Part shown: piece after piece, positions 9,029 through 17,503 of the stretch
Position numbering within the stretch: position 1 is the stretch's first letter
Layout: each line of letters begins with the position of its first letter
Source of the DNA: Streptomyces regalis
Lineage (GTDB): Bacteria > Actinomycetota > Actinomycetes > Streptomycetales > Streptomycetaceae
Reading direction: 5' to 3'
DNA length: 64,000 nucleotides
Assembly (NCBI RefSeq): GCF_001509475.1
Contig: NZ_LLZG01000277.1
Location: forward strand, 1-64,000
Made by a program: the position numbers and the translations under genes
The notes under the pieces: generated by a model
What the model was told of the DNA's origin: nothing
The model's input: the letters and a program-made list of their open reading frames with translations, nothing else
Database searches by the model: none

Positions 9029-9116
9029 CGGTCATACGCCGGTCATACGCCGGTCATACGCCGGTCATACGCCGGTCATACGCCGGTCATACGCCGGTCA
9101 TACGACGGTCAGGCGC
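9029..9116. repeat. Eight tandem 11-bp units, CGGTCATACGC
   Basis: Six perfect copies of CGGTCATACGC run from 9029 to 9094, followed by two degenerate copies to 9116. It lies between the SulP stop (9120) and the hairpin at 8986-9019, about 100 bp upstream of the slipin start. The 11-bp period is close to one helical turn. Phased as GGTCATACGCC, the unit fits 9 of 11 positions of the Streptomyces PhoP direct-repeat unit as I recall it (G[G/T]TCAYYYR[G/C]G). On the minus strand each unit carries TATGAC. Confidence 0.9.
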
Positions 9117-9119
9117 CGA

Positions 9120-10625
9120 TCAGGGCGTGGTGACCCGCACCGGTTCCGTTCCTGCCGCGGTGGGGGTACCTCCCGCTTCGAGCGAAGTCGAGAAGTGGGG
9201 GAGCCGCTCGGCCCAGTTCTCCAGGGCCGTACGGCAGGCGTGGTCGAGGTGGTGCAGGCCGGAGAGGTCCAGCTCCACCGGGCGGTCCTGGGGCAGGGCC
9301 TCCAGACTGTCGAGGATCTTCGGCAGCCTGAGGAAGGTCGCGTTGCCCGACAGGTACGCCTGGATCGGGCCGGCGCCCTTGTCGATGACCTCCATCTTCA
9401 TGTGCGAGGCCTCCCAGGCGGTCTTGGCGACCGACAGGGCCAGACCGAACAGCACGCCCTCGAACATGTTCACCGCGACGATCGAGACGGCGGTGGCGAC
9501 GAGGATCAGCGCCTCGCCCCGGTGACCCCGCCACAGGGAGACGATCCCGCGGAAGGGGATCAGCTTGAAGCCGGCGTGGACCAGGATGCCGGCCAGCGCC
9601 GGGATCGGGATCAGCGCCAGAGTGGCGGGCAGCAGCGCCGCGAACAGCAGCAGCCACACGCCGTGCATGACACGGGACGCCTTGGTCTTCGCGCCCGCCT
9701 GGACGTTGGCGGAGCTGCGCACGATGACCGCGGTCATCGGCAACGCGCCGAGCGCACCGCAGACCGCGTTGCCCGCGCCCTGCGCCATCAGCTCCTTGTC
9801 GTACTCGGTGCGCGGCCCGTCGTGCAGCCGGTCCACGGCCGCGGCGCTGAACAGCGACTCGGCCGACGCGATGAGCGTGAAGGCGACGACCGTGGCGAGC
9901 ACGCCGACGTGTCCGAGTTCGCCGAAGGCGCTCAGGGAGGGCGGCTGGATGGAGCCCAGCAGGCCCTTGACCTCGACGGTGGCGACGGGCAGGGAGAACA
10001 CCACGGCGACCAGCGTCGCCAGGCCGACCGCGGCGAGCGGACCGGGAACCGTGCGCACCTTGCCCGGCATCCGCTTCCACAGCACCAGGACGGCGATGGT
10101 GCCGGCGCCCAGTCCCAGCGAGGCCGGCGCCCCGGTGTTCCCGGCGGCATCGGCGAGCGCGCCGGGCAGGCCCGCTATCTTCGCCAGGCCGGAGGCGGGC
10201 GCCTTGGCGTCCGCGACCGCGTAGAGCTGTCCGGCGATGAGCACGAGGCCGATACCGGCCAGCATGCCCTCGACGACGGAGACCGAGATGGCCCGGAACC
10301 AGCGCCCCAGCTTCAGGGCGCCCATGAGGAGCTGGAGCGCGCCGGTGGCGAGCACGAGCACACCGAGGATCGGCAGCCCGAACTCCTGGACGGCCTCGAA
10401 GACCAGCACGGTCAGACCGGCGGCGGGTCCGGAGACCTGAAGGCTGCTGCCGCGCATCATGCCGGTGACGATGCCGCCGACGATGCCGGTGACGAGTCCG
10501 AGCTCGGCGGGCACTCCGGAGGCGACGGCCACGCCGACGCACAGCGGCAGGGCGACCAGGAAGACGACCAACGAGGCGGCGAAGTCCTGCCGCAGGTGGG
10601 GGAATTTGGCCATCATGCCCATCAC
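9120..10625 (-). CDS. SulP-family anion (probably bicarbonate) transporter
   Basis: A 501-residue polytopic protein with the SulP start FLVALPLCVGVAVASG, the motif GSSLQVSGPAAGLTV, and about ten to twelve membrane segments. The C-terminus (about residues 410-480) is a short STAS-like domain with VELDLSGLHHLDHACRTAL. It starts at GTG 10625, giving a GTGA overlap with the carbonic anhydrase gene; an ATG three bases on is an alternative. Tight coupling to a carbonic anhydrase points to bicarbonate rather than sulphate as substrate, as in BicA-like systems. That specificity is inferred from context. Confidence 0.9.
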   Translation of the reverse strand: MMGMMAKFPHLRQDFAASLVVFLVALPLCVGVAVASGVPAELGLVTGIVGGIVTGMMRGSSLQVSGPAAGLTVLVFEAVQEFGLPILGVLVLATGALQLLMGALKLGRWFRAISVSVVEGMLAGIGLVLIAGQLYAVADAKAPASGLAKIAGLPGALADAAGNTGAPASLGLGAGTIAVLVLWKRMPGKVRTVPGPLAAVGLATLVAVVFSLPVATVEVKGLLGSIQPPSLSAFGELGHVGVLATVVAFTLIASAESLFSAAAVDRLHDGPRTEYDKELMAQGAGNAVCGALGALPMTAVIVRSSANVQAGAKTKASRVMHGVWLLLFAALLPATLALIPIPALAGILVHAGFKLIPFRGIVSLWRGHRGEALILVATAVSIVAVNMFEGVLFGLALSVAKTAWEASHMKMEVIDKGAGPIQAYLSGNATFLRLPKILDSLEALPQDRPVELDLSGLHHLDHACRTALENWAERLPHFSTSLEAGGTPTAAGTEPVRVTTP

Positions 10626-11200
10626 AGCGCCTCGAACGAGTCGGTCTCGGCGCTGTGGGCGCGCACGGCGCCCTTGTGCACCTCGTAGTACCAGGCGTGC
10701 AGGCTCAGTTGACGCTCCTTCAGCTTCTTCTCGATGAACGGGTACGAGCGCAGCCGCAGCAACTGCGTCAGCACATGGGCCTGGACGCCTTCGGCGACCT
10801 CGGGGTCCTCGACGGCGCCGGTCGGGCGCGGGGTGGCGTGCGCGAGCCAGTCGCGCACGGCCGGTACGGCGTCCAGGTCGTCGCCGCGCACCAGCGCGCC
10901 GACGGCACCGCAGTGGGAGTGGCCGCAGACCACGATGTCGCTGACGCCGAGGACCTCCACGGCGTACTCGATGGTGGCCGCCTCGCTGGTGGGGTGCTCG
11001 GAGGCGTACGGCGGGACGATGTTGCCCGCGGTGCGCAGCTCGAAGAGCTCGCCGGGGCGGGCGCCCGTGATCAGGGCCGGTACGACCCGTGAGTCGGAGC
11101 AGGTGATGAACAGGACCTGAGGGGACTGCCCTTCGGCCAGCTTGGCGAACTCCTCAGGGCGCTGTCCGAACGTACGGGCGTTGTCGATGAGGGGCTGCAT
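10622..11200 (-). CDS. Beta-class carbonic anhydrase
   Basis: A 192-residue enzyme that interconverts CO2 and bicarbonate. The zinc ligands and catalytic dyad are visible: CSDSR (C34, D36, R38) and HSHC (H94, C97). RTAGNIVPPY is the usual motif following the first Cys. The ATG at 11200 is chosen because the protein then begins like other beta enzymes; an upstream extension of the frame runs through the neighbouring secreted-protein gene and is spurious. It is the first gene of a two-gene unit with the SulP transporter. Confidence 0.93.
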   Translation of the reverse strand: MQPLIDNARTFGQRPEEFAKLAEGQSPQVLFITCSDSRVVPALITGARPGELFELRTAGNIVPPYASEHPTSEAATIEYAVEVLGVSDIVVCGHSHCGAVGALVRGDDLDAVPAVRDWLAHATPRPTGAVEDPEVAEGVQAHVLTQLLRLRSYPFIEKKLKERQLSLHAWYYEVHKGAVRAHSAETDSFEAL

Positions 11201-11276
11201 ATGTGGTGACTCCTCCTGGCGCGCTGCAGTGGCGCGTCGGGGTTTACATGACAGAGGTGGGGGACTGCTCTGCTTC

Positions 11277-11681
11277 TCAGCAGCGGAAGACCTGAAGTCC
11301 CGCCGGAGTGTGGGACGTCGAGGATCTCGACGTGCGCTGGTGCGCGGCGCCGGCTCTGGCCGGCTGGTGCGCGGACGCGGGGTCCCGGGTGAGCAACGGT
11401 CGGTCGGGCGCCTGGGGCCCGGAGTCGGCGTAGCGCAGATGGTCACGGGTGCGCAGCGGACCGGTCGGGTCCCCATCACCCGAGGGCACGCAGTGGCGGG
11501 ACGTGAGGGTTTCGTCGCGCAGCGCCTTCCCGGAGAGCTTGATTCCGGGCTGGGCTTTGGCCTTCGCCTGACTGACTGTGTGCGCGTGTGCGAAGGATGC
11601 CGCGGGTGCGAAGAACTGGAGGGCGAGCAGGACGGCGGCGAGGATCGAAATCGCGGTCCGAACCGTCGTACCTCGGAACAT
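11277..11681 (-). CDS. Small secreted protein of unknown function
   Basis: A 134-residue protein with a clear signal peptide: MFRGTTVRTAISILAAVLLA then a cleavage-like PAASFAHA near residue 32. The rest is hydrophilic, rich in Arg, His, Ser and Pro, with two Cys. No domain was recognised. GGAGGGGGG precedes the ATG at 11681. The AT-rich upstream stretch (11720-11790) contains two TTGACC elements on the minus strand and probably holds the promoter. It could be a signal-bearing regulatory peptide or a Streptomyces-specific exported protein. Confidence 0.6.
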   Translation of the reverse strand: MFRGTTVRTAISILAAVLLALQFFAPAASFAHAHTVSQAKAKAQPGIKLSGKALRDETLTSRHCVPSGDGDPTGPLRTRDHLRYADSGPQAPDRPLLTRDPASAHQPARAGAAHQRTSRSSTSHTPAGLQVFRC

Positions 11682-11874
11682 GCGCCCCCCTCCAGTCGGT
11701 CCACACCTCTTGCGCGTGCCAACACTTGGTCAACCGTTGGTCAAGAAACACATTAGCCCGGCAAAGTTGTTTGCAGGGTTAACTTAGCGTTTCGAGCTGA
11801 AGAGAGCCTGAAACGCGAGGGTGGCATGGCTCGAACTCCCCCTTGACTTGGGGGAGTTGGCCAGTCGGGAGACG

Positions 11875-12984
11875 TCAGGCGGTGACGAGGCCCTGCGCGT
11901 CGCGCGCCAGGGCGGTGAGGCGCGAGATGGCGCGGAAGTACTTCTTGCGGTAGCCGCCCTTGAGCATGTCCTCGCTGAACAGCTTGTCGAAGGGCAGTCC
12001 GGAGGCCAGGACCGGGACCTCGCGGTCGTAGAGCCGGTCCGCGAGCACGACGAGCCGCAGCGCGGTGGACTGGTCCGGAATCGGCTGGACGTCGGTGAGG
12101 CACACGGCGTTCAGGCCATCGGTCAGAGCGCCGTAACGACTGGGGTGGACGCGAGCCAGGTGGTCCAGCAGGTGCGGGAAGTCGTCGAGGGAGGCGCCCT
12201 CGGTGGCGTACGCCGCCTTCGTCACCTGCTCCTCGGAGTACGGCGCCGGCGCCTCGGGCAGGCCGCGGTGGCGGTAGTCCTCGCCGTCGATGCGCAGCGC
12301 GCGGAAGTGGGCCGAAAGGCCCTGGATCTCCCGCAGGAAGTCGGCCGCCGCGAAGCGGCCCTCGCCGAGCTTGCCGGGGAGGGTGTTGGAGGTGGCGGCG
12401 AGCGCGACGCCCGCGTCGACGAGCTTGCCGAGCAGGGTCGAGACGAGGACGGTGTCGCCGGGGTCGTCGAGCTCGAACTCGTCGATGCAGAGGAGGCGGT
12501 GGCCGGAGAGGGTCTGGACCGTCTGCTGGAAGCCGAGGGCGCCGACGAGGTTCGTCAGCTCCACGAAGGTGCCGAACGCCTTGAGGGACGGATCGGCCGG
12601 GGTGGCGTGCCAGAGGGAGGCGAGCAGATGGGTCTTGCCGACGCCGTAGCCGCCGTCGAGGTAGACGCCGCGGGGTCCCGCGGGAACCTTGGGGGCCTTG
12701 GCCCTGCCGAAGCCCAGGAAGCCGCGCCTGGTCTTGCCGGCACCGCTGGCGTGCGCACCGCCGAGCCCGGCGGCGAAGCCCTCCAGGACGCCGACCGCCT
12801 CGGTCTGGCTGGGCTGGTTCGGGTCCGGTAGGTACGTGCTGAACCGGACCGAGTCGAACCGCGGCGGCGGCACCATCTCGGCGACCAGCCGGTCCGCGGG
12901 AACGTGCGGCTCACGGGCGCACAAGGACAGCGGGCTCGCTTCGGCTATCGCGTGCGGACCGGAGGCGGCGGAGGATGACGACAC
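11875..12984 (-). CDS. zapE: AFG1-like ATPase ZapE
   Basis: A 369-residue P-loop ATPase with Walker A GGYGVGKTHLLASLWH, Walker B LLCIDEFELDDPGD and the motif ATSNTLPGKLGEGRF, all typical of AFG1/ZapE. In proteobacteria ZapE modulates FtsZ under division stress; actinobacterial members keep the ATPase core and their partner is unproved. The N-terminal 35 residues are poorly conserved and a central Gly/Ala/Lys stretch (GAGKTRRGFLGFGRAKAPK) is an insert. The GTG start at 12984 lies only 37 bp from the divergent reductase gene. Confidence 0.88.
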   Translation of the reverse strand: MSSSSAASGPHAIAEASPLSLCAREPHVPADRLVAEMVPPPRFDSVRFSTYLPDPNQPSQTEAVGVLEGFAAGLGGAHASGAGKTRRGFLGFGRAKAPKVPAGPRGVYLDGGYGVGKTHLLASLWHATPADPSLKAFGTFVELTNLVGALGFQQTVQTLSGHRLLCIDEFELDDPGDTVLVSTLLGKLVDAGVALAATSNTLPGKLGEGRFAAADFLREIQGLSAHFRALRIDGEDYRHRGLPEAPAPYSEEQVTKAAYATEGASLDDFPHLLDHLARVHPSRYGALTDGLNAVCLTDVQPIPDQSTALRLVVLADRLYDREVPVLASGLPFDKLFSEDMLKGGYRKKYFRAISRLTALARDAQGLVTA

Positions 12985-13021
12985 GGTTCACCATGCTAAT
13001 CGCCGTGCCACACTCCTTGAC

Positions 13022-14029
13022 ATGCGACGCCTGTTCCCTGTGACCGATGAAACAGCAGCGAGGGCCGCCGGCGGTTCGGCCGGGGAGGAGGGGGGTGGAG
13101 CTGTCGATGCGGGGGGTGTGGCCCAGGGCTCTGGTGGGCCTTCGGGGGCTGGGGCCGGTGGCGAGGCCGGTGGTGAGGGTGCCTGGATCTCGGGCGGGTG
13201 CCCTGTCGACGGTGGTGCCCATGAGGTCGGTGCTGCGGGGCGTGGGGCTCGGCGTGGGGGTGGTGCCGGGGGTGGCTTTCCTGGTGGGGACCTGATCGAC
13301 CGCGAGTGGTCTCTCGCCGAGATCGCCGCCGCGTATGCCTATCCCGAGCCGGGGCCCGGCGGGGCGCGGCCCTGGCTGCGGGCCAACATGGTGTCCACGT
13401 TGGACGGGGCCGCCCAGCACGACGGGCGCTCGCAGCCCATCTCCACCGCGACCGACATGCGGATCTTCGGCACGCTGCGGGGTCTGGCGGACGTCGTGAT
13501 CGTCGGCGCTGAAACGGTACGTCTGGAGGGGTACCGTCCGGCACGCGCGCGTGCGGAGTTCGCGGACGCGCGTGAGGCGGCCGGGCAAGGGCCTGCCCCG
13601 GCCATCGCGGTGGTGAGCGCGAGCCTGGACCTCGACTACGGCCTTCCGCTCTTCACCTCGCCCTTGGTGCCGACCCTCGTCCTCACCGGTGCTGCCGCTG
13701 CTCCGGACCGCATCGCGACCGCGGAGAAGGCGGGCGCCCAGGTGGTGATCGCCGGTGACGGCGTCGGCGTCGACCCCGTACGCGCTGTCCAGGCCCTCGC
13801 CGAGCTCGGCCATACCCGGCTGCTGACCGAGGGCGGCCCACGGCTGCTCGGGCAGCTGGTGGCCGCCGGGGTGCTCGACGAGCTCTGTCTGACGATCTCC
13901 CCGATGCTCACCGCCGGTGACGCGCAGCGCATCGCCGGAGGGCCCTCGGTGGCGGTACCGAAGCGGTTCGAGCTGGTGTCGCTGCTGGAGGAGGAGGGGT
14001 TCCTGTTCGGCCGGTACCGGCGGACGTGA
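13022..14029 (+). CDS. RibD C-terminal-type pyrimidine/dihydrofolate reductase family protein
   Basis: A 335-residue protein. The C-terminal 245 residues are a RibD_C/DHFR-like fold: LRANMVSTLDGAAQHDGRS, IFGTLRGLADVVIVGAETVR and LLTEGGPRLLGQLVAAG. Members reduce the ribosyl group of deaminated pyrimidines in riboflavin synthesis, or related nucleotides. The ATG at 13022 is followed by the conserved MRRLFPVTDE, then by a Gly/Ala-rich low-complexity stretch of about 70 residues (roughly 14-85), then LIDREWSLAEIAAAYAYP. That stretch looks like an expansion rather than a domain. It is divergent from zapE with almost no spacer. Confidence 0.85.
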   Translation: MRRLFPVTDETAARAAGGSAGEEGGGAVDAGGVAQGSGGPSGAGAGGEAGGEGAWISGGCPVDGGAHEVGAAGRGARRGGGAGGGFPGGDLIDREWSLAEIAAAYAYPEPGPGGARPWLRANMVSTLDGAAQHDGRSQPISTATDMRIFGTLRGLADVVIVGAETVRLEGYRPARARAEFADAREAAGQGPAPAIAVVSASLDLDYGLPLFTSPLVPTLVLTGAAAAPDRIATAEKAGAQVVIAGDGVGVDPVRAVQALAELGHTRLLTEGGPRLLGQLVAAGVLDELCLTISPMLTAGDAQRIAGGPSVAVPKRFELVSLLEEEGFLFGRYRRT

Positions 14030-14183
14030 GGATGGTTCGAGTGGTGCGGAAAAGGGTTCTATCGGTGTCGAGGTCCTGAAAACGGCGGAATCTACCGTTC
14101 CGTTTGGCTTCCGCCGGGCACACTGAAAGTCGCAGTCCCCGTGCGAGCGCGGGGCAGGATGGTTTCCGCAGAAGGGGCGCCCG

Positions 14184-14657
14184 GTGTTCACAAGCGTTTT
14201 GATGATCGAGAAGGCCCTGACGTCCGCCGACGTGGAGTTCGTCACCACCTTGCACGGGGACGAGCAGGTCGCCTTCCATGTGTTGCTCCAGCCGCGCGGT
14301 GAGCAGGCCGACAGACTGTTGCGCGCCATCGACGACATCGCGCTCGGCGAGCTGGACGAGGCGGTCCGGGAGGGGAAGGCGCCGGAGGGCGAGGAGGCGC
14401 TGAGCACGGGGGAGCGGGCGCTGGAAGTGTCGCTCACGGCCCTGCGCGGGACCGGGGCGGACGCCGTGGGGCGGCTCTTGGAGGACCATCCGCTCGACGC
14501 GCTCAAGGCCTTGGTGGACGAGGTCGGTGCGGACGAGGTGATCGTGTTGACCGATCCCCACTACGTGGAGGAGTTCTTCCACCGGGACTGGGCGTCGAGG
14601 GCTCGGCACCGGGTGGGGGTGCCGGTGCTGAAGCTTTTCTCGCACAGCAAGGTTTAG
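14184..14657 (+). CDS. Conserved universal-stress-like protein (often called IGPS in Streptomyces)
   Basis: A 157-residue soluble protein beginning MFTSVLMIEKALTSADVEFV from a GTG at 14184 with GAAGGGG upstream. The middle, ERALEVSLTALRGTGADAVG, and the end, VIVLTDPHYVEEFFHRDWAS, resemble a small alpha/beta stress-type protein. Some Streptomyces genomes label close relatives indole-3-glycerol phosphate synthase, but no IGPS active-site motif is visible and the length is too short for a TIM barrel. Function unknown. It sits just upstream of murC. Confidence 0.65.
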   Translation: MFTSVLMIEKALTSADVEFVTTLHGDEQVAFHVLLQPRGEQADRLLRAIDDIALGELDEAVREGKAPEGEEALSTGERALEVSLTALRGTGADAVGRLLEDHPLDALKALVDEVGADEVIVLTDPHYVEEFFHRDWASRARHRVGVPVLKLFSHSKV

Positions 14658-14781
14658 GGATGTGCGGGGGAGCGCCGTAGGGGGTCCTGGATGTTGCCGC
14701 CCTGCGTCCATGTGCGAGGCCCATTTCCTCACCCCATAGGCTGGGGCCTCATCGTCGTATCGCAATCTTGGGAGAACACGC

Positions 14782-16173
14782 ATGGCACCCGGCCTTCCCA
14801 CCGCCATGGACCGACCGCACTTCATCGGCATCGGTGGGGCCGGAATGTCGGGGATCGCGAAGATTCTCGCGCAGCGTGGGGCCAAGGTGGCGGGCAGCGA
14901 TGCCAAGGAGTCGGGGACTGCTGAGGCGCTGCGGGCGCTCGGGGTGACCGTGCACATCGGGCATGCGGCGGAGCACCTCGCCGACGATGCCAGCTGTGTC
15001 GTCGTGTCGTCGGCGATCCGGCAGGACAACCCGGAGCTGGCCCGCGCCGCCGAGCTGGGCATCCCGGTGGTGCACCGCTCCGACGCGCTCGCCGCGCTGA
15101 TGGACGGGCTGCGCCCGATCGCCGTCGCCGGTACGCACGGCAAGACGACCACGACGTCGATGCTCGCCGTCTCCCTGAGCGAGCTCGGCCTCAAGCCGTC
15201 GTACGCCATCGGCGGCGACCTCGACGCCCCCGGCTCGAACGCCCTGCACGGCGACGGCGACATCTTCGTGGCGGAGGCGGACGAATCGGACCGCAGCTTC
15301 CACAAGTACGCGCCCGACGTCGCGATCGTCCTGAACGTCGAGCTCGACCACCACGCCAACTACGCGTCGATGGACGAGATCTACGAGTCCTTCGAGACGT
15401 TCGCGGACCGCATCACCGAGGGCGGCACGCTGGTGATCTCGGCGGACCAGGACGGGGCGCGGGAGCTGACCCGGCGGGTCGCGGCGCGCGACGTGCGGGT
15501 GGTGACGTACGGCGAGGCGGAGGACGCCGGCGTACGGGTCCTGTCCGTGCTGGCGCAGGGGCTGAAGAGCCAGGTCACCGTCCTCCTCGACGGCCAGGAG
15601 CTCACCTTCACGGTCTCCGTCCCCGGCCGCCACTACGCGCTCAACGCCGTGGCCGCGCTGGCGGCGGGTGCGGCGCTCGGTGTCCCGGCCGCCGAGCTGG
15701 CCCCGGCGCTGGCCGGGTACACGGGCGTCAAGCGGCGTCTTCAGCTCAAGGGCGAGGCCGCGGGTGTCCAGGTCATCGACTCCTACGCCCACCACCCGAC
15801 CGAGATGACGGCCGACCTGGAGGCCATGCGCGCGGCCGCCGGTGACGCCCGGATCGTGGTCGTCTACCAGCCCCACCTCTTCTCCCGGACGCAGGAACTG
15901 GGCAAGGAGATGGGCCAGGCCCTCGCCCTCGCGGACTCCTCGCTGGTCCTGGACATCTATCCGGCCCGCGAGGACCCGATCCCCGGCGTCACCAGCGACC
16001 TGGTCATCGAGGCGGCCCGGGCGGCGAACGCCGAGGTGACGGCCGTGCACGACAAGGGCGAGGTGTCCTCGCTGATCGCGGGAATGGCGAAGCCCGGTGA
16101 TCTCGTTCTCACCATGGGCGCGGGCGATGTCACCGACCTCGGCCCGCTCATCCTGGACCGCCTGTCGAAGTGA
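14782..16173 (+). CDS. murC: UDP-N-acetylmuramate--L-alanine ligase MurC
   Basis: A 463-residue Mur ligase that adds L-Ala to UDP-MurNAc in peptidoglycan synthesis. The N-terminal UDP-binding motif is FIGIGGAGMSGIAKI, the P-loop is AVAGTHGKTTTTSML near residue 116, and the middle domain has EADESDRSF and NVELDHHANY. The C-terminal domain carries SYAHHPTEM and VVYQPHLFSRT. Length and order match the family. It lies outside a dcw cluster, with msrB 14 bp behind; this stand-alone context is the usual one for Streptomyces murC copies of this type. Confidence 0.95.
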   Translation: MAPGLPTAMDRPHFIGIGGAGMSGIAKILAQRGAKVAGSDAKESGTAEALRALGVTVHIGHAAEHLADDASCVVVSSAIRQDNPELARAAELGIPVVHRSDALAALMDGLRPIAVAGTHGKTTTTSMLAVSLSELGLKPSYAIGGDLDAPGSNALHGDGDIFVAEADESDRSFHKYAPDVAIVLNVELDHHANYASMDEIYESFETFADRITEGGTLVISADQDGARELTRRVAARDVRVVTYGEAEDAGVRVLSVLAQGLKSQVTVLLDGQELTFTVSVPGRHYALNAVAALAAGAALGVPAAELAPALAGYTGVKRRLQLKGEAAGVQVIDSYAHHPTEMTADLEAMRAAAGDARIVVVYQPHLFSRTQELGKEMGQALALADSSLVLDIYPAREDPIPGVTSDLVIEAARAANAEVTAVHDKGEVSSLIAGMAKPGDLVLTMGAGDVTDLGPLILDRLSK

Positions 16174-16186
16174 GGGGTACGGACTC

Positions 16187-16594
16187 ATGTCGTACGACGT
16201 CGAAAAGCCGGACGAGCAGTGGCGCACGGAGCTGACCCCGGCCGAGTACGCCGTCCTCCGCCAGGCCGGCACGGAGCCCGCCTTCACCGGTGAGTACACC
16301 AACACCAAGACGACGGGCGTCTACTCCTGCCGCGCTTGCGGCGCCGAACTCTTCACCTCCACCACGAAGTTCGAGTCGCACTGCGGCTGGCCGTCCTTCT
16401 ACGACCCGAAGGACACCGACGCGGTGGAGCTCATCGAGGACCGCTCGCACGGGATGGTGCGGACCGAGGTGCGGTGCGCCCGGTGCGGGTCGCATCTCGG
16501 GCATGTCTTCGAGGGCGAGGGGTATCCGACCCCGACCGATCAGCGGTACTGCATCAACAGCATCTCCCTGCGGCTGACGCCGGACGCGGACTGA
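16187..16594 (+). CDS. msrB: Peptide-methionine (R)-S-oxide reductase MsrB
   Basis: A 135-residue protein that repairs methionine-R-sulphoxide. Two zinc-binding CxxC pairs are present (CRACGAELF, CARCGSHLG), with WPSFYDP, GHVFEGEGYPTPT and the catalytic Cys in RYCINSISL. The start ATG at 16187 follows murC by 14 bp, so the two may be cotranscribed. Confidence 0.95.
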   Translation: MSYDVEKPDEQWRTELTPAEYAVLRQAGTEPAFTGEYTNTKTTGVYSCRACGAELFTSTTKFESHCGWPSFYDPKDTDAVELIEDRSHGMVRTEVRCARCGSHLGHVFEGEGYPTPTDQRYCINSISLRLTPDAD

Positions 16595-16728
16595 CTTGGG
16601 AGCTGACGCGGCAGGGGTGCGGCTGCTGGTTGCGCTGGCACGCCGGATGCCGGTGTTCCTAGACTCGTAAGGGACGTCGACGTCCGGCCCCGGCGGTCAG
16701 TGGCGGTGCGGGAAGGCGGTGGCGCTTC

Positions 16729-17475
16729 ATGCCGTACGTCGCTGTGAGTGCGATCAGCCATCCCGGACTGCTGCGCGAGCGGAACGAGGACAGCCTCGTC
16801 GTCGGGCCGTGGACGCTGTGCGCGACCGTCACCGAGAATCCGCAGACCCTGATCTTCCCGCTCGGCACACCCCTGGTCGTGGCCGTCGCCGACGGGCTCG
16901 GCGGGCATCCCGGCGGCGAAGTGGCCAGCGCCCTGGTCGTGCGCCGGATCGCGTCGCTCGGTCCCGCCCTGAGCAGCGAGGTCGCCGTCCGTGACGCCCT
17001 GAACGCCTGCAACCGCGCCGTGTACCAGGCGGCCGGCGGCGACGAGGGCGGCGGGCTGTCCGCCATGGGGACGACGGTCGCCGGAGTCGTCGTGCAGCCC
17101 GGCTCGCTGCTGGCGTTCAACGTGGGCGACAGCCGGGTCCTCGCGGCCTCCCGCGACGGGCTGCGCCAGCTGAGCGTCGACGACAGCCCACCGCACCCGG
17201 CCGGGCAGACCACGTCCCTCGTCACCCAGTGCCTGGGCGGCTCGCCCACCTATCGCGCAGTCCAGCCCCATGTCACGGCCGAGTCCCCCGTGCCAGGCGA
17301 GCGCTATCTCGTCTGCTCGGACGGGCTGACGGACCCGGTGAAGGAGGACGTACTGGACGAGGTGCTGCGCGAGCACAACGACGGCCGTGCGGCCTTCGAA
17401 CTGTGGAAGGCCGCCATCGAGGCGGGCGGGCCCGACAACATCACGGTGGCGGTGGTGCGCGTCGCCGACGAGTGA
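16729..17475 (+). CDS. PP2C-type Ser/Thr protein phosphatase
   Basis: A 248-residue metal-dependent phosphatase. The PP2C motifs run in order: HPGLLRERNEDSLVV, VVAVADGLGGHPGGEVAS (metal-binding Asp), MGTTVAGVVV, FNVGDSRVLA, VCSDGLTDPV and GGPDNITVAVVRV. It has no membrane segment or sensor domain, so it is a stand-alone cytoplasmic phosphatase that could oppose Hanks kinases such as the one at 5051. It converges on the methyltransferase gene at 17504. Confidence 0.92.
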   Translation: MPYVAVSAISHPGLLRERNEDSLVVGPWTLCATVTENPQTLIFPLGTPLVVAVADGLGGHPGGEVASALVVRRIASLGPALSSEVAVRDALNACNRAVYQAAGGDEGGGLSAMGTTVAGVVVQPGSLLAFNVGDSRVLAASRDGLRQLSVDDSPPHPAGQTTSLVTQCLGGSPTYRAVQPHVTAESPVPGERYLVCSDGLTDPVKEDVLDEVLREHNDGRAAFELWKAAIEAGGPDNITVAVVRVADE

Positions 17476-17503
17476 CCCTTTTGCCTTCGAGGGAGCCTGT
17501 CTC

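Noticed and set aside
9029..9116. Possible CRISPR array
   Set aside because: The units are directly adjacent 11-mers without spacers, so they are a tandem repeat.
11787..11816. GCGTTTC/GAAACGC inverted repeat as a certain terminator for zapE
   Set aside because: Only 7 bp with a 16-nt loop; too weak to list as a feature.
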